A DNA stretch of 10,252 nt from an uncultured Desulfovibrionaceae bacterium. GTDB taxonomy: Bacteria; Desulfobacterota; Desulfovibrionia; Desulfovibrionales; Desulfovibrionaceae. The position numbers and the translations under genes were made by a program. Shown in pieces: positions 1-6,930 of this stretch. The stretch spans positions 1 through 10,252 of the forward strand of contig CAMWXW010000012.1 in NCBI GenBank assembly GCA_947178315.1. The letters run 5' to 3'. The number at the start of each line of letters is the position of its first letter. Within the stretch, counting starts at the first letter, position 1. The notes under the pieces were generated by a model that ran no database searches, was not told where the DNA came from, and was given only the letters and a program-made list of their open reading frames with translations.

Positions 1-648
1 GAAATGAATAGTGTAGATATTTTCAAAGAGATATTGTGCTTGATTTGCTGTAAGTCCAAAAATGTTGATCAGATTTGCTGTGAGTTCTTTTGAGGAATTG
101 CATCCATTAGAATAATGAATATTGATTAAATTTATAAGATGAGTAAGCTGGAGTGCAAAGTTCTGAAATGTATAATATACACCATATCCACCATAATATT
201 GTGGATAATATGATGTGTGGACATCTTCCACAATATAGATTCCAGTATCTTTGAGATGAGGAAATAAAGAGATAAAGGAACGTATCTGTTGATGAGGATA
301 GTGTCCTCCATCATCAAGAATGATATCAAGATGTGGTACACTCTGCTTAATGCTTTCTAAAAAGGTGGTATCTGCTTGATCTCCTATATAGATAGTATAC
401 CCTTCTTTTTCAAATTCTTTTACTGATGGATCAATATCAACTCCATAGATAGTTGATTGCTTACCAAGAAAAGAGTGCCACATATCTAATGAACCACCCT
501 TAAATACTCCTATCTCTAAAAAATGAACATCACTCCCCCTATATAAAGAGGTATAACGTTCATAGATATCAAAATAAAACCGTGGTTTTAATAACTCTTT
601 TCCTTGATAATCCCTAAAATATTCTTGAAAAAATGTACTTTTTATCAT
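1..648 (-). CDS. Class I SAM-dependent O-methyltransferase, MycE/TylF-like, 3' end missing
   Basis: I read 216 codons from an ATG at 648 to the window edge with no stop, so the C-terminus is missing. The SAM-binding motif I is LEIGVFKGGS (residues 44-53), followed by an acidic strand end GVDID (69-73). DDGGH (112-116) and VEDVHTSYY (140-148) are the signature of the macrocin/mycinamicin sugar O-methyltransferase group (MycE, TylF/TylE, CmcI-like). In MycE the equivalent Asp and Glu-Asp bind Mg2+ and the His acts as base; all are present here. By family it should methylate a hydroxyl, probably on a sugar or polysaccharide, in the cytoplasm; the actual substrate is unknown. A GGGG stretch five bases before the ATG is a plausible ribosome site. 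It lies about 500 bp beyond the portal gene and probably has its own transcription start. Family members are usually somewhat longer than 216 residues, so a modest C-terminal piece is lost. The enzyme class is fairly certain, the substrate is not. Confidence 0.85.
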   Translation of the reverse strand, partial: MIKSTFFQEYFRDYQGKELLKPRFYFDIYERYTSLYRGSDVHFLEIGVFKGGSLDMWHSFLGKQSTIYGVDIDPSVKEFEKEGYTIYIGDQADTTFLESIKQSVPHLDIILDDGGHYPHQQIRSFISLFPHLKDTGIYIVEDVHTSYYPQYYGGYGVYYTFQNFALQLTHLINLINIHYSNGCNSSKELTANLINIFGLTANQAQYLFENIYTIHF

Positions 649-746
649 TGTATCCCCACTGTATACGTACATGGGTATACAATCATCTCCCCATGTTTAC
701 TTCATTCTATACTATCCTATGGACTCTATGCAATACCCAGAGTATG

Positions 747-779
747 AGAAAAGAACTTCTTTTAACTTCATTCTTTTCT
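747..779. repeat. Perfect 9-bp inverted repeat, 15-nt loop
   Basis: AGAAAAGAA (747-755) pairs exactly with TTCTTTTCT (771-779). It lies about 100 bp upstream of the methyltransferase start. The stem is AT-rich and no clean T-run follows on either strand, so it is not a standard terminator. It could be a protein-binding site or chance in AT-rich DNA. Confidence 0.35.
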
Positions 780-965
780 AGTCTCTTTATCCCTTTATAT
801 AGCACAGAATAAAAACATATACGCAAGGATACAACTACAGACATATTCTTCTCTATCTACACGGTATGACATTTTATAATCAATGCTATCTCCTCTTTTC
901 AAAAGAAGTCATATAGCTATCTATGGAGATATTTCTTCTATGGAGGTATCCTACTAGTCTCTCTA

Positions 966-987
966 AAATATATCATAAGATATATTT
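966..987. repeat. Perfect 9-bp inverted repeat, 4-nt loop
   Basis: AAATATATC (966-974) and GATATATTT (979-987) are exact reverse complements around the loop ATAA. The repeat lies about 160 bp past the portal stop codon. Each arm has only one G or C and no T-tract follows on the minus strand, so a rho-independent terminator is unlikely. An operator-like site or chance are both possible. Confidence 0.4.
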
Positions 988-1148
988 ACATAGTATCTAT
1001 TGTTATATATATTTCATATCTTTTTATTTCTCGATTTGAGAAGATATTCCACCACACACTCTCTTTTTTCATAAGCTTGTAACTAACTATCAAACTCCCT
1101 TCTTTACGAACATATGTATTTCTACACTTGCTCTATCATATACTATCA

Positions 1149-2726
1149 TTATGCTGATTGACGCCCAAGTATACGTTGGAGATACTCCATCATACGCATT
1201 AAGAGAGATGTCGTCTCTTGAGATACATCACCTCCTTCCATAGCTTCTTGCTGAGGAGGAATAGTATTCTCTTCAACATTAAGAATACGTGTAGGTACTG
1301 CATTACATTTTGCTAGTTCTTCTACAACCTGTGCATAATCTACTCGTTGTGCAACTGTTGGCTCTAATGTCTGTAATAGTGCAATATCCTTTACCATTTG
1401 ACGTATTGTATTTCCAGTATGTACTTTTTGGGCTTGTGCAAGTGCAGAAACATATTCTATAGAACACGTATGTAGATTAGAACCTTCCGGACTTGGTGGT
1501 AAAATGCCTGCTCTATCCAATATTGCAAGTGTACGTTTTAATAATGGTGTTAAAATCTCGGTTTGATGACGCTCTATTACTGGACCTAACACCAAGAGTT
1601 TTTCATCACTACGCTCTATTACTTCTTGTGCTGTCATTACTGAACTCTTTCCTTGAAACATAAGGAATAAATCTGTAAAGAAACCTTCTTTTATTGCTTT
1701 ACGCACATCTTCTATCTTTGTAGAAAGTGCATGGACGTCTGGGTTGATCTGATATAATGGAGTTATAGATTCATTTTGCGTTGCAGTTACATAATTTGGT
1801 CCACCTGGAATAAGATTAAGTTTTGTCTTAAAGGACGCAGGAACTTTCATTGGAGGATTAACAACTTTATGAATTGCTGTAATTTGACTCTTTGCCATTT
1901 CTTGAAGCATTTTTACATCGGGTAATGTATCCATAGCAGGAGAATAACCGTAGATAGAAGAAGAAGTAGCGTCCCACCGTGCTACGATATATGGAAACTC
2001 CCAATACCCACCAATATGAAGTATATCATTTGTTGTTGTAGATGCAATATATGTTATAGATTGAAACGGCATTGCTCTATGATCTGTAGAAGGAAAAACA
2101 ACATGAACAAGTTCTATTAAAGAATAAGGATTATATTGGAGTAATTCTCGATGCTCTCTACTTAATGAATCAACACCAAAACGCTCTGCAACACAACGTA
2201 TAGGTGCTTGATATCTTCGAACTACTGTATCAACTGCTCCAGAATCATCTCCAGCCCATGCAAACTCTCCACATGAAAGACAATAGAATTGTATATCTCG
2301 TAAAGGGTGACTTTCTATATAGACACTTGCAGAACCGTATGCAATGAGTTCTGTAAACATAGCATGTGCTGTTTGATAAAATCCTGTTTGTAGTAGAACA
2401 TTGCGAACAATCTCTTCAACAGAATCAAGCCATATTCTATTCTCTACACTCTCTCCATCTTCTGGATTTGCAAAGTATAGCCTAAACCATGGACGGGCTG
2501 GTGATGTAAGACCACTTAAGAGTCCAGAAGCTGTGATACGTAACGCTCGTGTTGCAGTTGCATCGACTATATGAGAAGAGTGTGTACTCACTTCCTCATT
2601 ATCAAGTGCAAATCCTCTATGTGGAATAATATATTTCTTAATATCTCTCCATACCTCTTCCCACGGACCACGCATAGACTCAATATGTCGTACTAATAAT
2701 TGTATGTCTTCTAACTGTGTGCTCAT
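1149..2726 (-). CDS. Phage portal / head-tail connector protein, T7 gp8-like family
   Basis: This 525-residue protein resembles the head-to-tail connecting family of podovirus portals (Pfam PF12236 type). In that family a dodecameric ring at one capsid vertex lets DNA in and out and anchors the tail. Family-like blocks appear in order: a tryptophan-containing start (PWEEVWRDIKKYIIP, 21-35), VDATATRA (54-61), SGLTSPARPWFRL (71-83), LIAYGSASVYIE (127-138), IYGYSPAMDTLPDVKMLQEM (258-277), MTAQEVIERSDEKLLVLGP (364-382) and SALAQAQK (427-434). The length is normal for the family and the frame is unbroken. The frame is open 22 codons further upstream to 2792, but ATG 2726 has a strong GGAGGT four bases before it and the extension lacks one, so I start here. 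It follows valS on the same strand after 138 bp. No terminase, capsid, tail or integrase gene is visible. Arg CGT and Ile ATA usage looks by eye like valS. It may be a prophage remnant or a retained gene. Confidence 0.88.
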   Translation of the reverse strand: MSTQLEDIQLLVRHIESMRGPWEEVWRDIKKYIIPHRGFALDNEEVSTHSSHIVDATATRALRITASGLLSGLTSPARPWFRLYFANPEDGESVENRIWLDSVEEIVRNVLLQTGFYQTAHAMFTELIAYGSASVYIESHPLRDIQFYCLSCGEFAWAGDDSGAVDTVVRRYQAPIRCVAERFGVDSLSREHRELLQYNPYSLIELVHVVFPSTDHRAMPFQSITYIASTTTNDILHIGGYWEFPYIVARWDATSSSIYGYSPAMDTLPDVKMLQEMAKSQITAIHKVVNPPMKVPASFKTKLNLIPGGPNYVTATQNESITPLYQINPDVHALSTKIEDVRKAIKEGFFTDLFLMFQGKSSVMTAQEVIERSDEKLLVLGPVIERHQTEILTPLLKRTLAILDRAGILPPSPEGSNLHTCSIEYVSALAQAQKVHTGNTIRQMVKDIALLQTLEPTVAQRVDYAQVVEELAKCNAVPTRILNVEENTIPPQQEAMEGGDVSQETTSLLMRMMEYLQRILGRQSA

Positions 2727-2730
2727 TGCT

Positions 2731-2736
2731 ACCTCC
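2731..2736 (-). promoter_or_regulatory. Ribosome binding site that fixes the portal start
   Basis: On the minus strand GGAGGT is followed by AGCA and the ATG at 2726. It is one of the best Shine-Dalgarno matches in the window and argues for the internal start over the upstream ATG at 2792. Confidence 0.75.
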
Positions 2737-2803
2737 ATAGTGAGGGAAGATATCAAAAGAGCATATTTTCGTAACCATACAAAATACATCATTGATAGTA
2801 CAT

Positions 2804-2835
2804 GCTATCTTTCTCTTGTTACTCAAGAGAATAGC
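2804..2835 (-). other. Hairpin between valS and the portal gene
   Basis: TTCTCTT (2811-2817) pairs with AAGAGAA (2825-2831) around a 7-nt loop. The stem continues with GCTA (2804-2807) against TAGC (2832-2835), leaving a 3-nt bulge on one side, for 11 base pairs in total. It starts about 30 nt after the valS stop. No T-run follows in the direction of transcription, so it is either an imperfect terminator, an mRNA processing or stability element, or incidental. Confidence 0.4.
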
Positions 2836-2864
2836 ACTAACAATGGAGAGCTTATGATACATAA

Positions 2865-5489
2865 TTATTTCAATTGCTCAATGAGTTCAGTATAACGCTG
2901 TATTGTCTCCTCTAGTTTTGCCTTTTTTTCAGACTCCTTCGCTATGATCTCTTCAGGTGCTTTTGCTCTAAAATCTGAATTATTCAACTTTGCTGTTATC
3001 TTCTTTATATCTTGTAGACAACTATCTAATGCTTTCTGAAGGCGTTGTACTTCGCTTGCAATATCAATACGCCCTTGAAGATGAATTGCTAAACTATCTC
3101 CTTCAACAACACATGTTGCCCATTCATTACTCCATTTCCCTGTTTCCACGATATGAATACTAGAACATTTTGCAAGAGAACAGATATGTGTAGTATAGCT
3201 CTGTATATATTCCTTATGCTCTTCTGTTGCACAGTATATTTGAACATCAAGACGCTCTCCCGGTGCAATACGCAACTCACCTCGCAATGAGCGAATACCT
3301 GTAATACACGCCTGTATATACTGAAATACTGATTTATCATAGCACAGCGTACTTGAAAGAGCTTCTGGATACGATACTTGAGAGATATCTTTCCCTTTTG
3401 TATGTGGAAGACGAGCATAGAGTTCTGCAGTACAAAATGGAATAACGGGGTGGAGAAGAATAAGTACTTGCTCAAGAATAGTAAGCAATATCCCAATGCT
3501 TTCTTGTGCTTTTTCTGTTTTTAGATCAAGCTTTACACACTCAACATACCAATCACAATAATCATTCCATACAAAGGTATAGAGACTGTGTGCATATTCA
3601 TTAAACTCATACGATTCAAGTGCTTGCTTTACTTCCTTACGAACCTCTTCTAAACGAGCAAGTATAAAACAATGGTGTATTCCTTCTACTCGCTTGGGTA
3701 GAGAAGGCTTTGTATCTTCTGTACATTGAAGTAAGACAAATCGTGAGACGTTCCATAACTTATTGATAAAGTGTCGATAACCATCAATACGTTCTTCTGA
3801 CAATTTAATATCACGTCCCATAGCTGCAAATGAGGTAAGTGTAAATCGCAGTGCATCTGTCCCGTATTTTTCTATCATAACCAATGGATCAATGACATTC
3901 CCTGTTGACTTTGACATCTTCTTTCCATGTGCATCACGAACCAACGCATGGATATAGACATCTCTAAAGGGAACAGTTCCCATACAGTAAAGCCCCATCA
4001 TCATCATACGAGCAACCCAGAAGAACAGGATATCAAAACCTGTAACAAGAACACTTGTTGGATAGAACATTGCTAACTCTCTTGTTTTCTCTGGATACCC
4101 AAGTGTAGAAAATGGCCACAGTGCAGAAGAGAACCATGTATCTAAAACATCACTCTCTTGTTCAATTCTTGTTGAGGAACATTTCGGACACTGGGTTATA
4201 TCCTCAATAGAAACCACCATTGTTCTACAAGAGGAACACGTATACGCTGGTATTCTATGCCCCCACCATATTTGGCGACTAATACACCAATCTCGCATAG
4301 AATCAAGCCACTGATAATATGTCTTTACCCATTGTTCTGGAAAGATTGCTGTCTGTTCTGGAACAGCATCTCGTGCTTGCTTTGCAAGTTTTGTTGTTGC
4401 CACAAACCATTGCTCTGATACATAGGGTTCTATCACTGTTTTACATCGATAACAGCACCCTACTGAATGTGTTAGTTCCTCACTATGGACAAGCCTTCCC
4501 TCTTTCTCAAGAGCTTCTACAATAGCGAGTCGAGCTTCTTCACGAGAAAGTCCCTTATACTCTCCAGCAGACTCATTCATATATCCATCAGCATCTATTA
4601 CTTGGATTGTCGCAAGATTATGTTTTCTTCCAAGCTCCCAATCATTTCTATCGTGTGCTGGTGTTATTTTAAGCACTCCAGTTCCAAATTCTCTATCTAC
4701 ATAGGAATCAGAAATAATAGGAATTGTTCTTTGAGTACATGGAAGGTAGACTGTTTTACCTATAAGATGGTGATAACGCTCATCATCTGGGTGCACACAG
4801 AGTGCTGTATCGCCAAGGAGTGTTTCAGGACGTGTTGTTGCAACAACAACATACTCATCACTATCGACAATATCATAGCGTATTTGCCATAGATGACTTG
4901 AACGTTCTTCATATTCTACTTCATCATCTGCGAGTGCTGTAGAACACCGAATACACCAGTTGATACTATAGATATCTTTATATATCAAACCATCATTGTA
5001 GAGTTTTACAAAGGCTGTACGAACTGCTTTTGAAAGTCCTTCGTCCATTGTAAAGCGTTCTCTTGTCCAATCAACAGAAGCGCCTAGCATACGTATTTGA
5101 TGGAGTATTTTATTACCGTATTCTTCCTTCCAACGCCATACGTTCTCTATGAACTTCTCTCTTCCTATTTGCTCACGTGAAAGCCCCTCTTTATGGAGCA
5201 TACGCTCTACAACATTTTGTGTTGCTATCCCAGCATGATCTGTCCCCGGTATCCATAATACATTTTTTCCAAGTTGACGAGCATGACGACATAAGATATC
5301 TTGTAATGTTAAATTAAGTGCATGTCCTATATGGAGTGAACCTGTCACATTTGGAGGAGGAATGATGATACAATAGGTTTCTTTATCTGAATTCACTTCT
5401 GCAGTAAAGGTCTTATTTTCTTCCCAATATGTTCTCCAATATGCCTCTACTTCCTGTGGAGCATAACCTATCTTTTCTGCTACATTCAT
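2865..5489 (-). CDS. valS: Valyl-tRNA synthetase
   Basis: This 874-residue class I synthetase charges tRNA-Val with valine in the cytoplasm and edits mischarged threonine. PPPNVTGSLHIGHAL carries the HIGH motif (53-56). WIPGTDHAGIATQ follows, then NWCIRC and the CP1 editing domain (roughly 205-340) with ATTRPETLLGD and the conserved Asp in ITPAHDRNDW. QIWWGHRIPAY and a zinc-ribbon-like CxxC pair (C418/C421 and C434/C437) come next. DVLDTWFSSALWPFS and KMSKS (524-528) complete the active site. Anticodon-binding helices follow, and the last ~65 residues form the tRNA-contacting coiled coil typical of bacterial ValRS. Length is normal. The frame is open nine codons further, to an ATG at 5516, but only the internal ATG at 5489 has a G-rich ribosome site (GGGGG, six bases upstream) and gives the usual N-terminus. 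It sits alone between the efflux operon and the portal gene, on the same strand. One small oddity is LGYPE where the family usually has LGWPE. Confidence 0.98.
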   Translation of the reverse strand: MNVAEKIGYAPQEVEAYWRTYWEENKTFTAEVNSDKETYCIIIPPPNVTGSLHIGHALNLTLQDILCRHARQLGKNVLWIPGTDHAGIATQNVVERMLHKEGLSREQIGREKFIENVWRWKEEYGNKILHQIRMLGASVDWTRERFTMDEGLSKAVRTAFVKLYNDGLIYKDIYSINWCIRCSTALADDEVEYEERSSHLWQIRYDIVDSDEYVVVATTRPETLLGDTALCVHPDDERYHHLIGKTVYLPCTQRTIPIISDSYVDREFGTGVLKITPAHDRNDWELGRKHNLATIQVIDADGYMNESAGEYKGLSREEARLAIVEALEKEGRLVHSEELTHSVGCCYRCKTVIEPYVSEQWFVATTKLAKQARDAVPEQTAIFPEQWVKTYYQWLDSMRDWCISRQIWWGHRIPAYTCSSCRTMVVSIEDITQCPKCSSTRIEQESDVLDTWFSSALWPFSTLGYPEKTRELAMFYPTSVLVTGFDILFFWVARMMMMGLYCMGTVPFRDVYIHALVRDAHGKKMSKSTGNVIDPLVMIEKYGTDALRFTLTSFAAMGRDIKLSEERIDGYRHFINKLWNVSRFVLLQCTEDTKPSLPKRVEGIHHCFILARLEEVRKEVKQALESYEFNEYAHSLYTFVWNDYCDWYVECVKLDLKTEKAQESIGILLTILEQVLILLHPVIPFCTAELYARLPHTKGKDISQVSYPEALSSTLCYDKSVFQYIQACITGIRSLRGELRIAPGERLDVQIYCATEEHKEYIQSYTTHICSLAKCSSIHIVETGKWSNEWATCVVEGDSLAIHLQGRIDIASEVQRLQKALDSCLQDIKKITAKLNNSDFRAKAPEEIIAKESEKKAKLEETIQRYTELIEQLK

Positions 5490-5532
5490 ATAATACCCCC
5501 AATACAAATACACCATTCACAATGTAATGCAC

Positions 5533-5549
5533 ATCTATGATACATAGAT
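5533..5549. repeat. Palindrome in the valS leader
   Basis: ATCTATG (5533-5539) and CATAGAT (5543-5549) are exact reverse complements around a 3-nt centre, 44 bp upstream of the valS ATG and just inside a possible transcript. On the plus strand it is followed by AAAAATA. It could be an operator or a leader hairpin; the evidence is only the symmetry and the location. Confidence 0.4.
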
Positions 5550-5599
5550 AAAAATAGCATATGTGTCTTCTCTTCTTTCTTTACATATACACATACACT

Positions 5600-5627
5600 A
5601 TATTAGTATAAAAGAAAAGAGGAACAA
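5600..5627 (-). promoter_or_regulatory. Possible sigma-70-type promoter for valS
   Basis: On the minus strand TTGTTC (5627-5622) and TAATAT (5605-5600) are separated by 16 bp and lie about 110 bp upstream of the valS start. The -35 hexamer matches consensus at only three of six positions, and AT-rich DNA produces many such pairs, so this is tentative. Confidence 0.25.
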
Positions 5628-5646
5628 CGGATTTTCCATAACAGAA

Positions 5647-5685
5647 TCTGTATACAAACACTGTACACTTTCCTAGATATACAGA
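5647..5685. repeat. 8-bp inverted repeat downstream of the efflux operon
   Basis: TCTGTATA (5647-5654) and TATACAGA (5678-5685) are exact reverse complements 23 bp apart, 25 to 63 bp past the stop of the last permease gene. The position suits the end of the operon transcript. The long loop and missing T-run make it a poor rho-independent terminator. Confidence 0.3.
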
Positions 5686-5709
5686 CACTCTTTACTTGTT
5701 AGTGTAGAA

Positions 5710-6927
5710 TTAAATTGCTTTAAGTGCTTTTAATATATGGATAGATGACGCCTGCCATGCTGGATAAAGCCCTGCAAGAATACCTACAAGAAGTGAGCTA
5801 CATAGTGAACCTATAATGATAAAAGGATTATAGACAAAAGGAAATCCTCCAATAAGATAAATAGGAATAAGTAAAAGGCAACCAATACACATTCCCACAC
5901 TTCCCCCTATAATAGACATAAGTGTTGATTCATAGAGAAACTGCTTAATAATTGCCCCTTTTGTTGCTCCGATAGCTCTACGTATTCCAATCTCTACAAT
6001 ACGAATACGAACAAGAAGAATCATAATAGAGAGAATACCTAATCCACCTATTGCAAATGATATAGATGCCACTAAATACCCAAGAGAGCGTACAAGACGC
6101 AATGTCTTATTTTGAAGCTTCACAGTTTCATCAGCTGTAAAAATGACAAAATCATCTTCTTTTGAACCATAGATATTATGGTTAGTACGTAGTATTTGTG
6201 CTATATTAGAAGCTATTTTTTGTTTATTTATATCTTCTGATAATGAAAGATAAACTCCTGTTATATACTGGATATTCGCTATCTTCTTTGCATAGGTTGA
6301 TAAGGGAAGATAGATATAATCATCTGGACGGGCCCCAGTTGGATTTTGTCCTAACTCTTCTGCAACTCCTATTACTGTAAGTAGTACCTTATCCACACGT
6401 ATTTTTTTACCAAGTGCATTTTCAGGACTCCCAAAAAGCGTACTTGCTATAGAATGACCCAATACAACTACATTTGCTCGTTCTTTTTCATCTACAGAAG
6501 TAAAAAAATGACCATATTGTATGTGAAGTGTACGCACGACTTGATATTCTGGATATGTAGCTATGACTGTTGCTATAGTCTGTTCATTATTATAGCGAAC
6601 TGGTTTTATAGCATCAATAAATGGAGTGATAGATTGAATCCCAACAATCCCTGTACGTATTGCATTGTAGTCAGATAAGGTAAAGCTTGTTACTCCAACA
6701 CTATCGGCTACAGAAGCTCCTTTATCAAAACGAAGTGTACCTGCCATTGCCGTCATTACATGAGGACCTAGTTTATCTATTTCTTTTCGTGTCTTCAAAA
6801 TCATTGCCTCTGATGTATTGAGTAACGTAGTCAAGATTGCTGAACCAAAGAGAACACCAATAACAGCAAAAAATGTCCGTAATTTATATGCCGATAACGC
6901 ACGTAATGACATAGATAGTGTACGCAT
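5710..6927 (-). CDS. MacB/FtsX-family ABC transporter permease (second permease)
   Basis: This 405-residue inner-membrane protein has the MacB plan. An N-terminal membrane helix (about residues 17-40, with AVIGVLFGSAILTTLL) is followed by a ~235-residue periplasmic domain (MacB_PCD type) and three C-terminal helices (about 284-308, 333-358 and 368-388). The FtsX-type coupling region reads EIGIRRAIGATKGAIIKQFL, and the end has the typical PAWQASSIHILKALK. MacB-type permeases work as dimers that transmit ATP-driven movement to the periplasm rather than forming a classic channel. It is the last gene of the operon: the upstream permease stops three bases before its ATG, and GGAG lies inside the end of that gene, pointing to translational coupling. 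It is similar in plan to that permease but clearly different in sequence, so the two probably form a heterodimer. The transported substrate cannot be told from sequence; antibiotic, peptide or lipid export are the family's usual roles. Confidence 0.93.
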   Translation of the reverse strand: MRTLSMSLRALSAYKLRTFFAVIGVLFGSAILTTLLNTSEAMILKTRKEIDKLGPHVMTAMAGTLRFDKGASVADSVGVTSFTLSDYNAIRTGIVGIQSITPFIDAIKPVRYNNEQTIATVIATYPEYQVVRTLHIQYGHFFTSVDEKERANVVVLGHSIASTLFGSPENALGKKIRVDKVLLTVIGVAEELGQNPTGARPDDYIYLPLSTYAKKIANIQYITGVYLSLSEDINKQKIASNIAQILRTNHNIYGSKEDDFVIFTADETVKLQNKTLRLVRSLGYLVASISFAIGGLGILSIMILLVRIRIVEIGIRRAIGATKGAIIKQFLYESTLMSIIGGSVGMCIGCLLLIPIYLIGGFPFVYNPFIIIGSLCSSLLVGILAGLYPAWQASSIHILKALKAI

Positions 6928-6930
6928 AGA

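Larger units (their letters stand above)
649..1148. other. ~500-bp intergenic region without a convincing gene
   Basis: This stretch between the portal stop and the methyltransferase start is very AT-rich, with pyrimidine-rich runs on the plus strand. I found no reading frame longer than about 40 codons with a ribosome site, and no tRNA-like or rRNA-like sequence. It contains two perfect 9-bp inverted repeats (listed separately) and two copies of the self-complementary hexamer GTATAC at 661-666 and 675-680, close to the methyltransferase start. It probably holds the end of the portal transcript and the promoter of the methyltransferase. I cannot point to a convincing -35/-10 pair. Confidence 0.6.
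5490..5709. other. Intergenic spacer between efflux operon and valS
   Basis: About 220 bp of AT-rich sequence separate the last permease gene from valS. It contains an 8-bp inverted repeat near the operon end, a tight palindrome in the valS leader and a weak promoter candidate, each listed separately. I see no T-box features (no specifier stem or AGGGTGGNACCGCG-like box) upstream of valS and no small gene. Confidence 0.6.

Noticed and set aside
1..30. Adapter sequence at the left end, because GTGTAGAT at 11-18 resembles P5
   Set aside because: Only 8 bases match, they lie in frame within the methyltransferase gene, and no mosaic end or index is next to them.
661..680. Two GTATAC hexamers near the methyltransferase start as an operator
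   Set aside because: Short palindromic hexamers are common by chance in AT-rich DNA and nothing else supports a binding site.
923..1039. Plus-strand frame of 38 codons in the large intergenic gap
   Set aside because: No ribosome site before the ATG, and the composition is mostly Ile, Tyr, Phe and Ser as expected from random AT-rich DNA.
649..1148. CRISPR array or tandem repeat in the gap
   Set aside because: No repeat unit recurs at regular spacing; only single inverted repeats are present.
3089..3496. 135-codon minus-strand open frame inside valS
   Set aside because: It overlaps the well-supported C-terminal half of valS in another frame and encodes no recognisable domain.
4485..4892. 135-codon plus-strand open frame opposite valS
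   Set aside because: It lies antisense to the valS editing and catalytic core; low-complexity Ile/Ser/Cys composition and no ribosome site.
5490..5709. T-box riboswitch upstream of valS
   Set aside because: Synthetase genes often carry one in Firmicutes, but no T-box consensus or terminator/antiterminator pair is present in the leader.
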